DNA of 64,000 nt from Phenylobacterium sp. (lineage in GTDB: Bacteria; Pseudomonadota; Alphaproteobacteria; Caulobacterales; Caulobacteraceae), in contig NZ_PNLB01000002.1 of NCBI RefSeq assembly GCF_013822795.1, positions 243,041-307,040 of the forward strand. Reading direction: 5' to 3'. Below, in pieces: positions 22,984 to 31,125 of the stretch (the first letter of the stretch is position 1; each line of letters starts with the position of its first letter). The notes beneath the pieces are model-generated. The model made no database searches and was not told the DNA's origin. It saw only the letters and a list, made by a program, of their open reading frames with translations. The position numbers and the translations under genes were made by a program.

Positions 22984-24075
22984 ATGGCGGCGCCCCCTAC
23001 GCTCGCGCTTGCGCAGAACCTGGTCGACGACCTGGTCTTGCGCGGGGTCGAGATCACTGACGCGGCGGCCTTGGCGGCGAGCTGGGCGACCCGGTTCGAG
23101 GCCTATTTCGGCGGCGACGAAAACCTGCCCGCGCAGTTGGTGACGAAGCTGACGACGGCGATCGCCGGCGTCAGCGCCGATGCGCTCAACCGCATCGAAT
23201 GGTGGACGGGCGCGGCCGACGGCGGGTTTGGCGACGACGAGGGCGAAGGTGAGGGCGGCGGCTACTACCGCGTGACCCTGGCCGATGGGTCCGAGCGGTT
23301 CGAGCCGTGTCTGGCGCGCATCCTGGCGGACGTCGGGAATGTCGAGGCCGGGATGGCTGCGGCGCTGGCCGACTTCGCGGCGGATGCTGCCGCCGCGATC
23401 ACAGCCTTCAACGCGGCTGGGGCGGCGGCGATCGCGGGCCTGACCGCCGAGATCGACGCCAAGCTGAGCAAGAACGGGCCGCAGACCTTTACCGGGGCGC
23501 TCGACATCCTCACAGGGCCGCTGGTCGTTAGGGGCGCGGGGGCGATCGGCCGGGTCGCGATGCTGCCGGGGGCGGCTGACCGCACGGGCTCGTTGAGCTT
23601 CCAGGGGACGACCGGGACGCAACTGGCGTTCATGGGCTACGGCGACCTGACCAACAAGGTGCTGGCCATCGGCTTGACCGACGCCGCTTACGTTTGGCGC
23701 TTCACGACCAAGCTCCCCCAGGGGCCGAGCGGCGATACCGTGGGTTACCTGCATCCGCCGCTCGTCGTGCTGACCGTGAACACCGAGTTCCGGCAGGAGC
23801 GCGATGGAATGAACCTGCTGTTCAACAATGGCGCAGGCGCGCCGGTCACGGTGTTCTGTCTAACGACGGCGGGCGGCGCGGCCCCGGTGGCCGGCACGTC
23901 CTGCCTGATCACGAACTGGGTCTCGGGCGGGGCGGTCTCGATCGTCCCGAACGCCGGCGCGGGTCTCGTCAACGGCAACACTGGCGCGCTCGTCGCGTCG
24001 TTGGCGGTTCCAAACGGGCGAGTGGCCAAGCTGACCTGCATCGGCCCTGACAGCTATCAAGCCACGGTTCTCTAG
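22984..24075 (+). CDS. Phage tail fibre-like protein
   Basis: A 363-residue protein with AAGGAG upstream. The layout is that of short tail-fibre or tail-collar proteins of temperate phages: an N-terminal helical region (LVDDLVLRGVEITDAAALAASWATRFEAYFGG), a long Ala-rich helix (ADFAADAAAAITAFNAAGAAAIAGLTAEIDAKLSKNG) and a beta-rich C-terminal part rich in Thr, Gly and Val (LTGPLVVRGAGAIGRV, GDTVGYLHPPLVVL) ending YQATVL. It is the first gene of the tail/lysis cassette and is followed by a chaperone-like gene after 8 nt. Confidence 0.65.
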   Translation: MAAPPTLALAQNLVDDLVLRGVEITDAAALAASWATRFEAYFGGDENLPAQLVTKLTTAIAGVSADALNRIEWWTGAADGGFGDDEGEGEGGGYYRVTLADGSERFEPCLARILADVGNVEAGMAAALADFAADAAAAITAFNAAGAAAIAGLTAEIDAKLSKNGPQTFTGALDILTGPLVVRGAGAIGRVAMLPGAADRTGSLSFQGTTGTQLAFMGYGDLTNKVLAIGLTDAAYVWRFTTKLPQGPSGDTVGYLHPPLVVLTVNTEFRQERDGMNLLFNNGAGAPVTVFCLTTAGGAAPVAGTSCLITNWVSGGAVSIVPNAGAGLVNGNTGALVASLAVPNGRVAKLTCIGPDSYQATVL

Positions 24076-24083
24076 GAGCGGCC

Positions 24084-24761
24084 ATGTACACCTATCTGAA
24101 AGACGGCCAGCCCCGCTACGCGACCGAAATGGGCGTCGGGATCGGGCCGGACGGCGAGCCCTGCGAGCTGGTGTTCGTCGACGGCGTGACGGTTCCGGTC
24201 ACGCCGGAACTGATCTCGCTGGTCATGCTCCAGGAGACCGCGCCGGCGCCGCCGCCGCTGGAGGGATTCCGCGCCACCGGTCTGCGCCTGGTCGTGACCG
24301 ACGGGGCGATCACGCAGGAGCACGTCGTCGAGCCGATCGTGTTCGACCGGCCGGCCCGGGTCGCGGAGCTGTGCGCCGAGATCGACGGCCTGCGCGACGC
24401 CAAGATCGAGGGCGGCTTCGACTTCGAACTCGCCGGCGTCGTGCATCGGATCCAGAGCCGGGCGTCGGATCGCGAGAACATCGTCACCCTCGGCATGCTG
24501 GCCAGGTCCGCGGTGCAGGCCGGCGCGGAAGTCGGTGATCTGCGCTGGCTCTATCTGGATCGCGACTTCGGCTTCATTACCGAGGCCAACGTCCAGATCG
24601 GCCTCGACGCGCACGACATGGCCCGCCTGTTCCTGATCGGGATGGGCTTCAAGGATGCGCTGACCTTCAGCGCACGGCAGATGAAAGATTGGGTCGTCGA
24701 TCTGGACCGCACTGACGCAGAGCTTGCGCAGCACGACCCGGCGATCGGGTGGCCGGCATGA
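24084..24761 (+). CDS. DUF4376-like phage tail-associated protein
   Basis: A 225-residue protein. Its C-terminal half (FDFELAGVVHRIQSRASDRENIVTLGMLA, LRWLYLDRDFGFITEANVQIGLDAHDMARLFL) has the pattern of DUF4376, found downstream of tail-fibre genes and thought to assist tail assembly. The N-terminal part (YLKDGQPRYATEMGVGIG) is not recognised. It overlaps the next gene by 4 nt. Confidence 0.65.
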   Translation: MYTYLKDGQPRYATEMGVGIGPDGEPCELVFVDGVTVPVTPELISLVMLQETAPAPPPLEGFRATGLRLVVTDGAITQEHVVEPIVFDRPARVAELCAEIDGLRDAKIEGGFDFELAGVVHRIQSRASDRENIVTLGMLARSAVQAGAEVGDLRWLYLDRDFGFITEANVQIGLDAHDMARLFLIGMGFKDALTFSARQMKDWVVDLDRTDAELAQHDPAIGWPA

Positions 24762-25285
24762 TCGGCGTGGTGAGCCTGGTCGCCCTGACGCTCGCCTTTT
24801 CGGCCGCTGATCGGTTCGCTGGCGGCGGTCTCGGTTGGTCGAGGCTGACCGTCGATCATGGCGGCAAGTTTCGCGGCCGGCCGCTCTGGTATGTCGCCGC
24901 GCCGCTGGCGCTGCTGGCGACGATGGCGGGCAGGTCGGCCGGCCTCGTGCTCGCCATTGGCTGGATCATCTATCGCGGGCCTGGATGGCGGGTCGGGACT
25001 TGGTCGGCGATGACGCCCGATCGGCGGGACGTCGTCGGCCTGGCCGTCGCCGCCTTTCGCCACGCGGTCGCCTTCGCCGCGCCGATCGGCGCGGGCCTGG
25101 CCGGCGGCCGGGTGATTGGCCTTGGCGAAGCGGCCTTCGCAGCGCTGCTCTACGGCGTCGCGGCGACCGGGCTTGGCCTGCTGCTGGCCGCGCATGCCGA
25201 TGGCGAGGGCGATCCGAACGCCGGCGTCGAGCTGGCGCGAGGCGCGGTGTTCGGCCTGCTGGCCGGCCTGTTGTCGGCCGCCTGA
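24758..25285 (+). CDS. Phage-associated membrane protein
   Basis: A 175-residue protein with an ATGA start overlap and about four hydrophobic helices (for example VVSLVALTLAFSAADRF, YVAAPLALLATMAGRSAGLVLAIGWIIY). It is not recognised. By position and topology it is a candidate for a membrane part of the lysis or superinfection-exclusion functions of the cassette. Confidence 0.6.
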   Translation: MIGVVSLVALTLAFSAADRFAGGGLGWSRLTVDHGGKFRGRPLWYVAAPLALLATMAGRSAGLVLAIGWIIYRGPGWRVGTWSAMTPDRRDVVGLAVAAFRHAVAFAAPIGAGLAGGRVIGLGEAAFAALLYGVAATGLGLLLAAHADGEGDPNAGVELARGAVFGLLAGLLSAA

Positions 25286-25350
25286 AAGACTCGAGGCCGG
25301 CCGCCTCGGCCGAGCCTCCTCAAAACTCAGTCAAAGAGGAGTTCGAGCGG

Positions 25351-25719
25351 ATGCTCGACACAATGGGCGACAAGCTGGTCGCCGGCGGCATCGCCATGCT
25401 TTCCGCCCTGCTCTCGGCCGGCTCGGCTGTCTGGATCGCCGAGCGCAAGAACCGCACCGAGTTCGTGGTCGCTGCGGCGAAGGCGGCCGAGGGCATGGTC
25501 GACGCTCAGGCGCGGATGATCGCCGGCCTGGAGCGCCGCGTCGACGAGCTGGCCAAGCGCGACCGCGAGAGCTGGGCGCGCGATGCGGCCTGTCAGGCGC
25601 GGGTCGCCGATCTGCGCGATCAGGTCGCCGGGCTGGTCGCTCAGCTCGTCGCCGCCGGGCTGCCGCCCTATCCGCGTGACCCGGCCGGCGAGGCCGGCGA
25701 GCGGCGGGAGGTTGAGTAG
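25351..25719 (+). CDS. Small membrane protein with coiled coil (holin-associated type)
   Basis: A 122-residue protein read from ATG 25351 with AGAGGAG upstream. One transmembrane segment (VAGGIAMLSALLSAGSAVWIAE) is followed by a long coiled-coil-like helix (VVAAAKAAEGMVDAQARMIAGLERRVDELAKR) and a Pro-rich end. Single-membrane-span coiled-coil proteins of this kind are common next to holins in phage lysis cassettes. The next gene starts at the base after its stop. Confidence 0.6.
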   Translation: MLDTMGDKLVAGGIAMLSALLSAGSAVWIAERKNRTEFVVAAAKAAEGMVDAQARMIAGLERRVDELAKRDRESWARDAACQARVADLRDQVAGLVAQLVAAGLPPYPRDPAGEAGERREVE

Positions 25720-26076
25720 ATGGCCCGCTCGTCGACGCACCCTCTCTCGGCCGCCCTCGCCGGCCTGCTGCGCGCCTGCGCGACCGTAGTGATCTCCGCG
25801 CCGCTTCGGCTGTGGGCGCTGATCCTGGCGGGGCCGCCGCTGACCGCGATCGACGTCTGGCTCGTCTTCGTCCTCAAGGACGGGACGTGGCCCGAGGCGC
25901 TGCGGGGCCAGCAGCTCGAAACGATCGGGGCGCTCGCCCTGGTCCATGCCGGCCTCGTGGCCGTCGTCGTCGTGAGCCTGGCGGCGGTGAAACTGGAGGC
26001 GCAGACGCGCCTCGGCTCGATCTCGATTGGCGGCGACGGCGACGATCCGGACCCGCCTTCCAAGTCGCCCGCCTGA
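25720..26076 (+). CDS. Putative holin (two-helix phage membrane protein)
   Basis: A 118-residue protein with two or three hydrophobic segments (LRLWALILAGPPLTAIDVWLVFVL and IGALALVHAGLVAVVVVSLAAVKL) and a charged C-terminus (GGDGDDPDPPSK). Length and topology suit a class II or III holin, and it directly precedes the endolysin gene. Holins share little sequence, so this rests on context. Confidence 0.55.
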   Translation: MARSSTHPLSAALAGLLRACATVVISAPLRLWALILAGPPLTAIDVWLVFVLKDGTWPEALRGQQLETIGALALVHAGLVAVVVVSLAAVKLEAQTRLGSISIGGDGDDPDPPSKSPA

Positions 26077-26113
26077 CGGCCGGCCGCTCAATCCCAAAGA
26101 GGATCTACTAGCT

Positions 26114-26572
26114 ATGACGACGCAGTCCCTGCGGCGATTGACGCCGCATTTCTCGCTCGAAGAGCTGACCCGATCCCAGGTCGCGGTCCGCAAGGGCATC
26201 GACAATACGCCCGGGCCGGTGAGTGTGCAGAACCTGCAAACCACGGCCGAGGCCATGGAGCGGGTCCGCGCCATCCTCGGCGTGCCGATCACCGTCACCT
26301 CGGGCTATCGCTCGCCGCCGTTGAACGACGCGATCGGCGGCTCGCCGACGTCGGCGCACACGCTCGGCCTAGCCGTCGACTTCGTGGCCGACCGCTTCGG
26401 CGCGCCGCTCGACATCTGCCGCAAGCTGGTCGAGGCGCGGGTTCGGTTCGATCAACTGATCGAAGAGGGGACCTGGGTCCATATCAGCTTCGACCCGCGC
26501 ATGCGCGGCCAGGTGCTGACCAAGCGCCCGGGCGTCGCCGGCTATCAAGCGGGGCTGCGCCATGCGGCTTGA
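26114..26572 (+). CDS. Peptidase M15 family endolysin
   Basis: A 152-residue protein of the Peptidase_M15_3 type (zinc D-Ala-D-Ala or L-Ala-D-Glu peptidase). The family signature S-x-H82-x3-G-x-A-x-D89 (SAHTLGLAVDF) and the second His H123 (WVHISFD) make the zinc site. TSGYRSPPLN is the conserved loop. The short N-terminal part (LTPHFSLEELTRS) is typical of lysis endopeptidases. It should cleave peptidoglycan peptides at the end of the lytic cycle. Confidence 0.85.
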   Translation: MTTQSLRRLTPHFSLEELTRSQVAVRKGIDNTPGPVSVQNLQTTAEAMERVRAILGVPITVTSGYRSPPLNDAIGGSPTSAHTLGLAVDFVADRFGAPLDICRKLVEARVRFDQLIEEGTWVHISFDPRMRGQVLTKRPGVAGYQAGLRHAA

Positions 26573-26804
26573 TCCCGTCGACCTGGCGGCGGCGATCGAC
26601 GCCGCGTTTCACATTGAGGCCGACCTCGGCCGGCCGACCACGCTCGCGGGCGACGTGCTGCGTCTGCGCGCCGCCCAGCGCGCGTTCCAGCGGACCTTCG
26701 GCCGCGTGCTCGACAACCTCGACGAGGGGGCCAGCGTCCTCGATCTGCGCGAAGCGCTCGACGAGTTGGCGCGGCCTGACGCCGGCCGGGAGGGCGAGCC
26801 TTGA
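26562..26804 (+). CDS. Small phage protein, function unknown
   Basis: An 80-residue protein that overlaps the endolysin by 11 nt and the Rz-like gene by 4 nt. It is helical and acidic (LAAAIDAAFHIEADLG, LDNLDEGASVLDLREALDEL) without a membrane segment. It is not recognised and is kept for its coupling within the lysis cassette. Confidence 0.5.
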   Translation: MRLDPVDLAAAIDAAFHIEADLGRPTTLAGDVLRLRAAQRAFQRTFGRVLDNLDEGASVLDLREALDELARPDAGREGEP

Positions 26805-27340
26805 ATGTTCGTCTGATCGTCGCGGTCGCCATGGTGCTCGCCATCGGCGCGGCCCTGGTCGCCGGGCGGCGCTATCTCGGCGGGTTGCAGGCCGACCGCG
26901 TCGAGCTGGGGGCCTGCCGCAACCTTGCCGCCGGCCGCGCGCCGGTCCTACCGCAGCGCTGTGGCCCGCAGCTCGTCGCCGCCGTCGAGCGCGGGCTGGC
27001 GGCGGCGGCCTGCGACCAGGCGCTCGACGCCGAGGCCAGGACCGCCGGGGCGGGCGGCTACCAGATCGGCCGCGCCTGCTCGGCCGCCGTCAAGCGGCTC
27101 GACGCTCAGCGACAGGCCGCGAGCGGCAGTCTCGTCGACGCCGAGAAGGAAGTCGGCCGCCTCCGTGGCCGCCAGGAAATCGACACCGCCGAGGCCGTCG
27201 CCCGCGCTGTCGCCATCGAAAGGAAGAAAGCCAATGCCAACGCTGCGATCGACGCTGCGCCTCGCTCTGCTGACGGTCGGGCTGTCTGCGACCTTGAGTG
27301 CGTGCGCGCGCTCGCCGGGTTCGGGGCCGCGCCTGGCTGA
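26801..27340 (+). CDS. Rz-like inner-membrane spanin
   Basis: A 179-residue protein with an N-terminal membrane anchor (VRLIVAVAMVLAIGAALVAGRRYL), then an Ala- and charge-rich helical periplasmic part (AAVKRLDAQRQAASGSLVDAEKEVGRLRGRQ) that fits an i-spanin. Its 3' end contains, in another frame, the start of a lipoprotein gene, the usual Rz/Rz1 arrangement. Sequence is not conserved among spanins, so the call rests on topology and gene architecture. Confidence 0.6.
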   Translation: MNVRLIVAVAMVLAIGAALVAGRRYLGGLQADRVELGACRNLAAGRAPVLPQRCGPQLVAAVERGLAAAACDQALDAEARTAGAGGYQIGRACSAAVKRLDAQRQAASGSLVDAEKEVGRLRGRQEIDTAEAVARAVAIERKKANANAAIDAAPRSADGRAVCDLECVRALAGFGAAPG

Positions 27341-27566
27341 CATGGCCCGGGCCGATCCCATCGTCACCGTCGATCGGCGAACTGAATTCGTCTGCCCGAC
27401 GCAGCTCGACGCGCCGATCGCCGCCAAGCCCGCGCCGCCGGAGGGCTCGATGCTGGAGGGCTCGCCGGCGGCGCTGGGGTGGGTTGGGGAGCTGGCCAGG
27501 TGGGGCGACGACCTGGCCGGCCGGATTTCGGCGGCGCAGGACGCGTGCCGGGACGCGCGCAAGTGA
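27234..27566 (+). CDS. Rz1-like outer-membrane spanin lipoprotein (overlaps Rz)
   Basis: A 110-residue lipoprotein starting inside the Rz-like gene (107-nt overlap, +1 relative frame) with AAGGAAG upstream. The signal LRLALLTVGLSATLSAC has lipobox LSAC, and the mature part is rich in Pro and Ala (IAAKPAPPEGS) as in Rz1. The overlap and the lipobox support a spanin pair that disrupts the outer membrane at lysis. Confidence 0.65.
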   Translation: MPTLRSTLRLALLTVGLSATLSACARSPGSGPRLADMARADPIVTVDRRTEFVCPTQLDAPIAAKPAPPEGSMLEGSPAALGWVGELARWGDDLAGRISAAQDACRDARK

Positions 27567-27673
27567 TCCGCCGGGGTTGGCGGATGACCTGGCGCGGGTG
27601 GGTCTGGCTGGGGCTGCTGGGGTTTAGCGGGGCCTTTTGGTGGGGCTTGGCGGTCGTGCTGGGTCGGCTGTAG
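27563..27673 (+). CDS. Tiny phage membrane peptide
   Basis: A 36-residue frame that starts with GTG overlapping the Rz1 stop (GTGA). It is one Trp-rich hydrophobic helix (WVWLGLLGFSGAFWWGLAVVL). The coupling suggests it is translated and that it completes the lysis cassette; an ATG start at 27584 is possible. Confidence 0.4.
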   Translation: MIRRGWRMTWRGWVWLGLLGFSGAFWWGLAVVLGRL

Positions 27674-27746
27674 TTGAGAAACGGCCAGTTGCCTTGACCC
27701 GAGCTGCTTCGACGCCATCATCGGCTCCGCTTAGGGGGAATCCACG

Positions 27747-29861
27747 ATGGTGCTGGGGCAAGACCGTCCGGTTGAGCTTGCGGGTGACGACCTGTTGGAC
27801 CGGGCCGGATTCGTCTCAAGTTTGGCGCGCGCACTTGTCGTGGAAGAGCACGACCTCTCGGGGCGGGTGGTGGCTCGTCATGCGACCGGCGTTGTGGTCG
27901 GGCTGACCGGAAAGTGGGGCGCTGGCAAATCGACGATCCTGAATCTGCTAGCAGAGCAGCTCAAGGGGACCGATCACGTCGTCGTCGCAACCTTCAATCC
28001 TTGGCTGTTCAAGGGGCGCGACGAGTTGGTCTCAGCGTTCTTTAACGAGCTTCGGGCCGCGCTCGGTCGAAGCGCCACGGAGACGGTCCGAGAGGCTGTG
28101 ACCGCGCTCGACCGATATCGGGCTGCTATTACGGCTGGCGGCGAGCTTGTCGCGTTGGGGGCGGACTCAATATCGCCGGCGTGGGTCGGCAAAGGCGTTC
28201 GAGCGACCCTTGGTCTCCTGAAGATAGTCACGCGACCAAAGGGGCTATCTCCGCAGCAGGAGCGGGAGGCGCTCGAAAAGAAGCTGGGAGCCGCCAAGGT
28301 GGCGGTCGTGGTCCTCGTCGATGAGCTTGATCGCGTAGAAGATGACGAGGTGCGGGCGGTCGCCCAGCTGGTCAAGGCGGTCGGCGATATCAAAGGGGTG
28401 TCGTATCTTGTCGCCTATGATCCCAAGCGCGTGGCGGAGGCGTTGGGTCGAGGTGATGTGAGGGCCGGTGAGGCCTATCTAGAGAAGATCGTGCAGCACC
28501 CCATCCCCGTGCGGCCACTGTTTGCCGGCGATGTGACTCAGCTCTTCGCCAGGCTGCTTGAGCATCATGCTCTTCAGCTTCCTGCGGACCTTACAGAGGA
28601 TGAGCGTGCGGTCGTGGCCTGCGTCCAAAGCGCGGTCCAGACGCCGCGCGACCTTAAGCGCCTGGTTGGGGCCTATGCCGTCCTTGAGCGAATGTTGCGG
28701 CAAGAGGTGAGCGCGGCCGACCTCCTCGGCTACTCCTGGCTCGCGATCAAGGCGCCCTCGCTGCGTGACGCAATCGCCAGCAACCACAATCTATTTGTTG
28801 ATGATCCGACGGCAGAGGAATTGGGCCGCCGCATTAGCGATAGGATTGATAAGCGCGACCCCGATCTCGACCACGCTCTCGGCGGGCCTGCTGGGGTGCA
28901 CGCGGCGCTCCTGAAATTGCTGTTTCCGCGGTTCGGAGGGGGTGAGCGAGAACACAGCGGCTATCGCCTTTCGCTGCGCCGCAACTTGGTTCGGGCCATC
29001 TATCTTGGCGATGCGCCGGATTCCGTCAGGCGCGAGAGGTTGGAGGAGATGTGGGGCGCGCCGGATGTGGGCTCGCTCACGGTCGATCTGGGGCGCGCGC
29101 TTACGAGTGGTGAGCTGGGGCGAATTTTTGATCGGCTCGACGACCTCTTTCCTAAATTGCCGGAAAGTGGCGATGCGGCCTTTTGGCGGGCGCTGGCTCA
29201 TGCCCTACTTCGGGAAGACGATTGGTATCTGAACGACGAACCGCATCGCGCGTACGCCAATGACGCGGCGGCCGTGCTGATGCAACTTGGGCGCAGGGAT
29301 GTGAAGGATGTCCGGCGCGCGAAGAGCATCGTTGCGTCGCTTCTCTCGGCGGAAGACACCGTCTTGCTGCCGATCATCGTGCGCAAACACCTGTTCCGCT
29401 GGGGGCTGACCCGCTACGACTCGTTCGAGGGGCGGGGGCCGTCCATCTTCGACCGTGCGGAGACGGAAGAATTACTCTCCCGATCTGTTCCGATCTTTCG
29501 AGCCTCGATCCTTGATGGTTCCCTGCTTCGGCGTGTTCCGAACAGCGAGGCGATGTGGGTGCTCTCCAACGTCGACCGGTGGGATGAGCAGCTCCGCAAG
29601 AGCCTAACGTCTCAGCTTGCCAGCTATGAGGGGCGAGCATCCTTCGCGTCCCTCACTGTGCCGCCCGGCTATGGAGTTGGTCGGTCATCGCTTGAGGAGT
29701 TGTTCGATGTGGACATCGTTCTCGCCAGAATGAAGGAGGCCGGCGAGGGCGCGACTTTCGAAGACAAGTCCTGGACCAATCTCTGTCTTCGTCGCCTTCG
29801 TAGGACGTTAGAGGGCAGGGATACGATGTTCGACGACGGTACGGACGACGCTAGTCCTTGA
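27747..29861 (+). CDS. KAP family P-loop NTPase
   Basis: A 704-residue protein of the KAP NTPase family: Walker A GKWGAGKST (55-63), the NPWLF motif (84-88), Walker B LVDELDRV (190-197) and a sensor region (RDLKRLVGAYAVLER). Many KAP proteins carry a membrane insertion after Walker A; no clear membrane segment is seen here, so it is probably cytosolic. Relatives include PifA-type phage-exclusion proteins. It follows a phage lysis cassette by 73 bp, a usual place for cargo or defence genes of prophages. Base composition is lower in GC than the cassette upstream. Confidence 0.85.
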   Translation: MVLGQDRPVELAGDDLLDRAGFVSSLARALVVEEHDLSGRVVARHATGVVVGLTGKWGAGKSTILNLLAEQLKGTDHVVVATFNPWLFKGRDELVSAFFNELRAALGRSATETVREAVTALDRYRAAITAGGELVALGADSISPAWVGKGVRATLGLLKIVTRPKGLSPQQEREALEKKLGAAKVAVVVLVDELDRVEDDEVRAVAQLVKAVGDIKGVSYLVAYDPKRVAEALGRGDVRAGEAYLEKIVQHPIPVRPLFAGDVTQLFARLLEHHALQLPADLTEDERAVVACVQSAVQTPRDLKRLVGAYAVLERMLRQEVSAADLLGYSWLAIKAPSLRDAIASNHNLFVDDPTAEELGRRISDRIDKRDPDLDHALGGPAGVHAALLKLLFPRFGGGEREHSGYRLSLRRNLVRAIYLGDAPDSVRRERLEEMWGAPDVGSLTVDLGRALTSGELGRIFDRLDDLFPKLPESGDAAFWRALAHALLREDDWYLNDEPHRAYANDAAAVLMQLGRRDVKDVRRAKSIVASLLSAEDTVLLPIIVRKHLFRWGLTRYDSFEGRGPSIFDRAETEELLSRSVPIFRASILDGSLLRRVPNSEAMWVLSNVDRWDEQLRKSLTSQLASYEGRASFASLTVPPGYGVGRSSLEELFDVDIVLARMKEAGEGATFEDKSWTNLCLRRLRRTLEGRDTMFDDGTDDASP

Positions 29862-29983
29862 CCCCAAGCTCACCTACAGGCGTGGGGCCGTGACTGTTGA
29901 GCGCGGCGCAACCGACGCGACCTGTACGTGATTACCGCACTTTTGCGGGATTGCGGGCGCCCCTCATAGTCGAGCGCTGGCCG

Positions 29984-30295
29984 CTACGGCAACGCCTGGC
30001 GCTCAATTTGCGCCGAAGCGCTGGCCTTTGATGCGGGGTCCTGACGATGATCGATCCACGCGCCTTTGTGGCCGCAGCTTGAGAACCTCGCGTTCGCGGC
30101 TAGCTCAGCCTCAGTCATGTCCTCGGGGAACTGCGCCAGGTCAGGCCACTCGATCACCGCGCCAGACCGACCGCCATGTCCGCACGTCGAGCAGGTGAGG
30201 ACGATCAGCCAGCCCTTTTCGCGGCACAGACCGATGGTCGTGCTCTGCAAGCTCTCTTCGTAGTAGTCGGGCCACTTCCGTTCCATGCGTTGCAT
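29984..30295 (-). CDS. Small zinc-ribbon-like hypothetical protein
   Basis: A 103-residue protein. Cys pairs in LTCSTCGHGGRSG and SSCGHKGAW form a plausible zinc ribbon around an acidic helical middle (WPDLAQFPEDMTEAELAANARF). The family is common as uncharacterised proteins in proteobacteria. An alternative start at 30286 skips three residues. It is the only gene between the NTPase and the Imm63 gene. Confidence 0.55.
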   Translation of the reverse strand: MQRMERKWPDYYEESLQSTTIGLCREKGWLIVLTCSTCGHGGRSGAVIEWPDLAQFPEDMTEAELAANARFSSCGHKGAWIDHRQDPASKASASAQIERQALP

Positions 30296-30693
30296 GTGAA
30301 CGGAAGGAGAACATTTGAGTCAAGCGGGCACGCCGGGCGAATTCGTTTCGCCCCTGTGGCGGCTGGGAAAATGCCGCTAACCCATTGGAACGATTAGAGC
30401 GGAAATGGGCCTAGTTGGGAGCCGGTGCGTTGATTTCATTGAATTTCAGCGGAGCTTCCCAAGTTGAATGTCGTGGGTTCGTAACCCAACTCCGCGCCAA
30501 GTTCGCGTCGGCTACGAAAGAGATAGCCCCATCTAGCCGGATCGGGATGGCCCAGTGCGGGGCGCTTCTGTCACTTCGGATGAGGCATAGTCCATTTCGG
30601 ATAATGGACAGTGCGCGCAGTAGCGGACTGCGGGCGTTGGCAATTTCCGCAATGGGTGGGTTGCGGTCTTCACCGCGCCGGCGGAAAGCGGAC
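30296..30693. other. Intergenic region, no gene seen
   Basis: About 400 bp without a credible gene. It contains a hairpin TGGGTT-CGT-AACCCA at 30474-30488 followed by CTCCGCGCCA, which looks like the T-arm and 3' end of a tRNA gene. Confidence 0.4.
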
Positions 30694-31125
30694 CTAGGAA
30701 CTCAACATCTCGACGTGGCGACGGACCGTCCGCGCTCGCCACTCATCGTTCAGGCGGCCTAAGAGATCCTCTTGGGCGGCAAACCAGCGCCGCCGCTGAT
30801 CGGTGTGGTTGCTGTTTTCGACCGCCGCTCTTGCGAGCTTCGCCGTGACCTCGTCGAACAGGACGTAGAGGAGGTGGTCGGGGTCGCTGGCGAGGACTTC
30901 AGCCAGTTCCCAATCGACGCCGTCTTCTTCCCTCATGAGCGAGAGGTACCACCCATCGGGGTCGTCACCGTCATCGCCTTCATGCCACGCTAGACCAATC
31001 CAAGTACCGCCAGGCAAACGGTCGTGGCTTGGCAGTAGATCGATCGACGCGCCAATCCGTGCTGCCAGCCGCCCGATCTGTACGTGCAGATCGTCTAGCA
31101 ATGCCTGTCGTTCGCTCGGCTCCAT
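30694..31125 (-). CDS. Imm63-like immunity protein
   Basis: A 143-residue protein with the pattern of immunity protein 63: DGWYLSLMREEDGVDWELAEVLASDPDHLLYVLFDEVTAKLA followed by DQRRRWFAAQEDLLGRLNDEW. Such proteins neutralise toxins delivered by polymorphic or contact-dependent toxin systems. No toxin gene is beside it, so it is an orphan immunity gene in the accessory block. Confidence 0.65.
   Translation of the reverse strand: MEPSERQALLDDLHVQIGRLAARIGASIDLLPSHDRLPGGTWIGLAWHEGDDGDDPDGWYLSLMREEDGVDWELAEVLASDPDHLLYVLFDEVTAKLARAAVENSNHTDQRRRWFAAQEDLLGRLNDEWRARTVRRHVEMLSS

Noticed and set aside
22984..29861. Complete prophage
   Set aside because: No terminase, portal, capsid, tail-tube or tape-measure genes; only tail-fibre and lysis functions are present.
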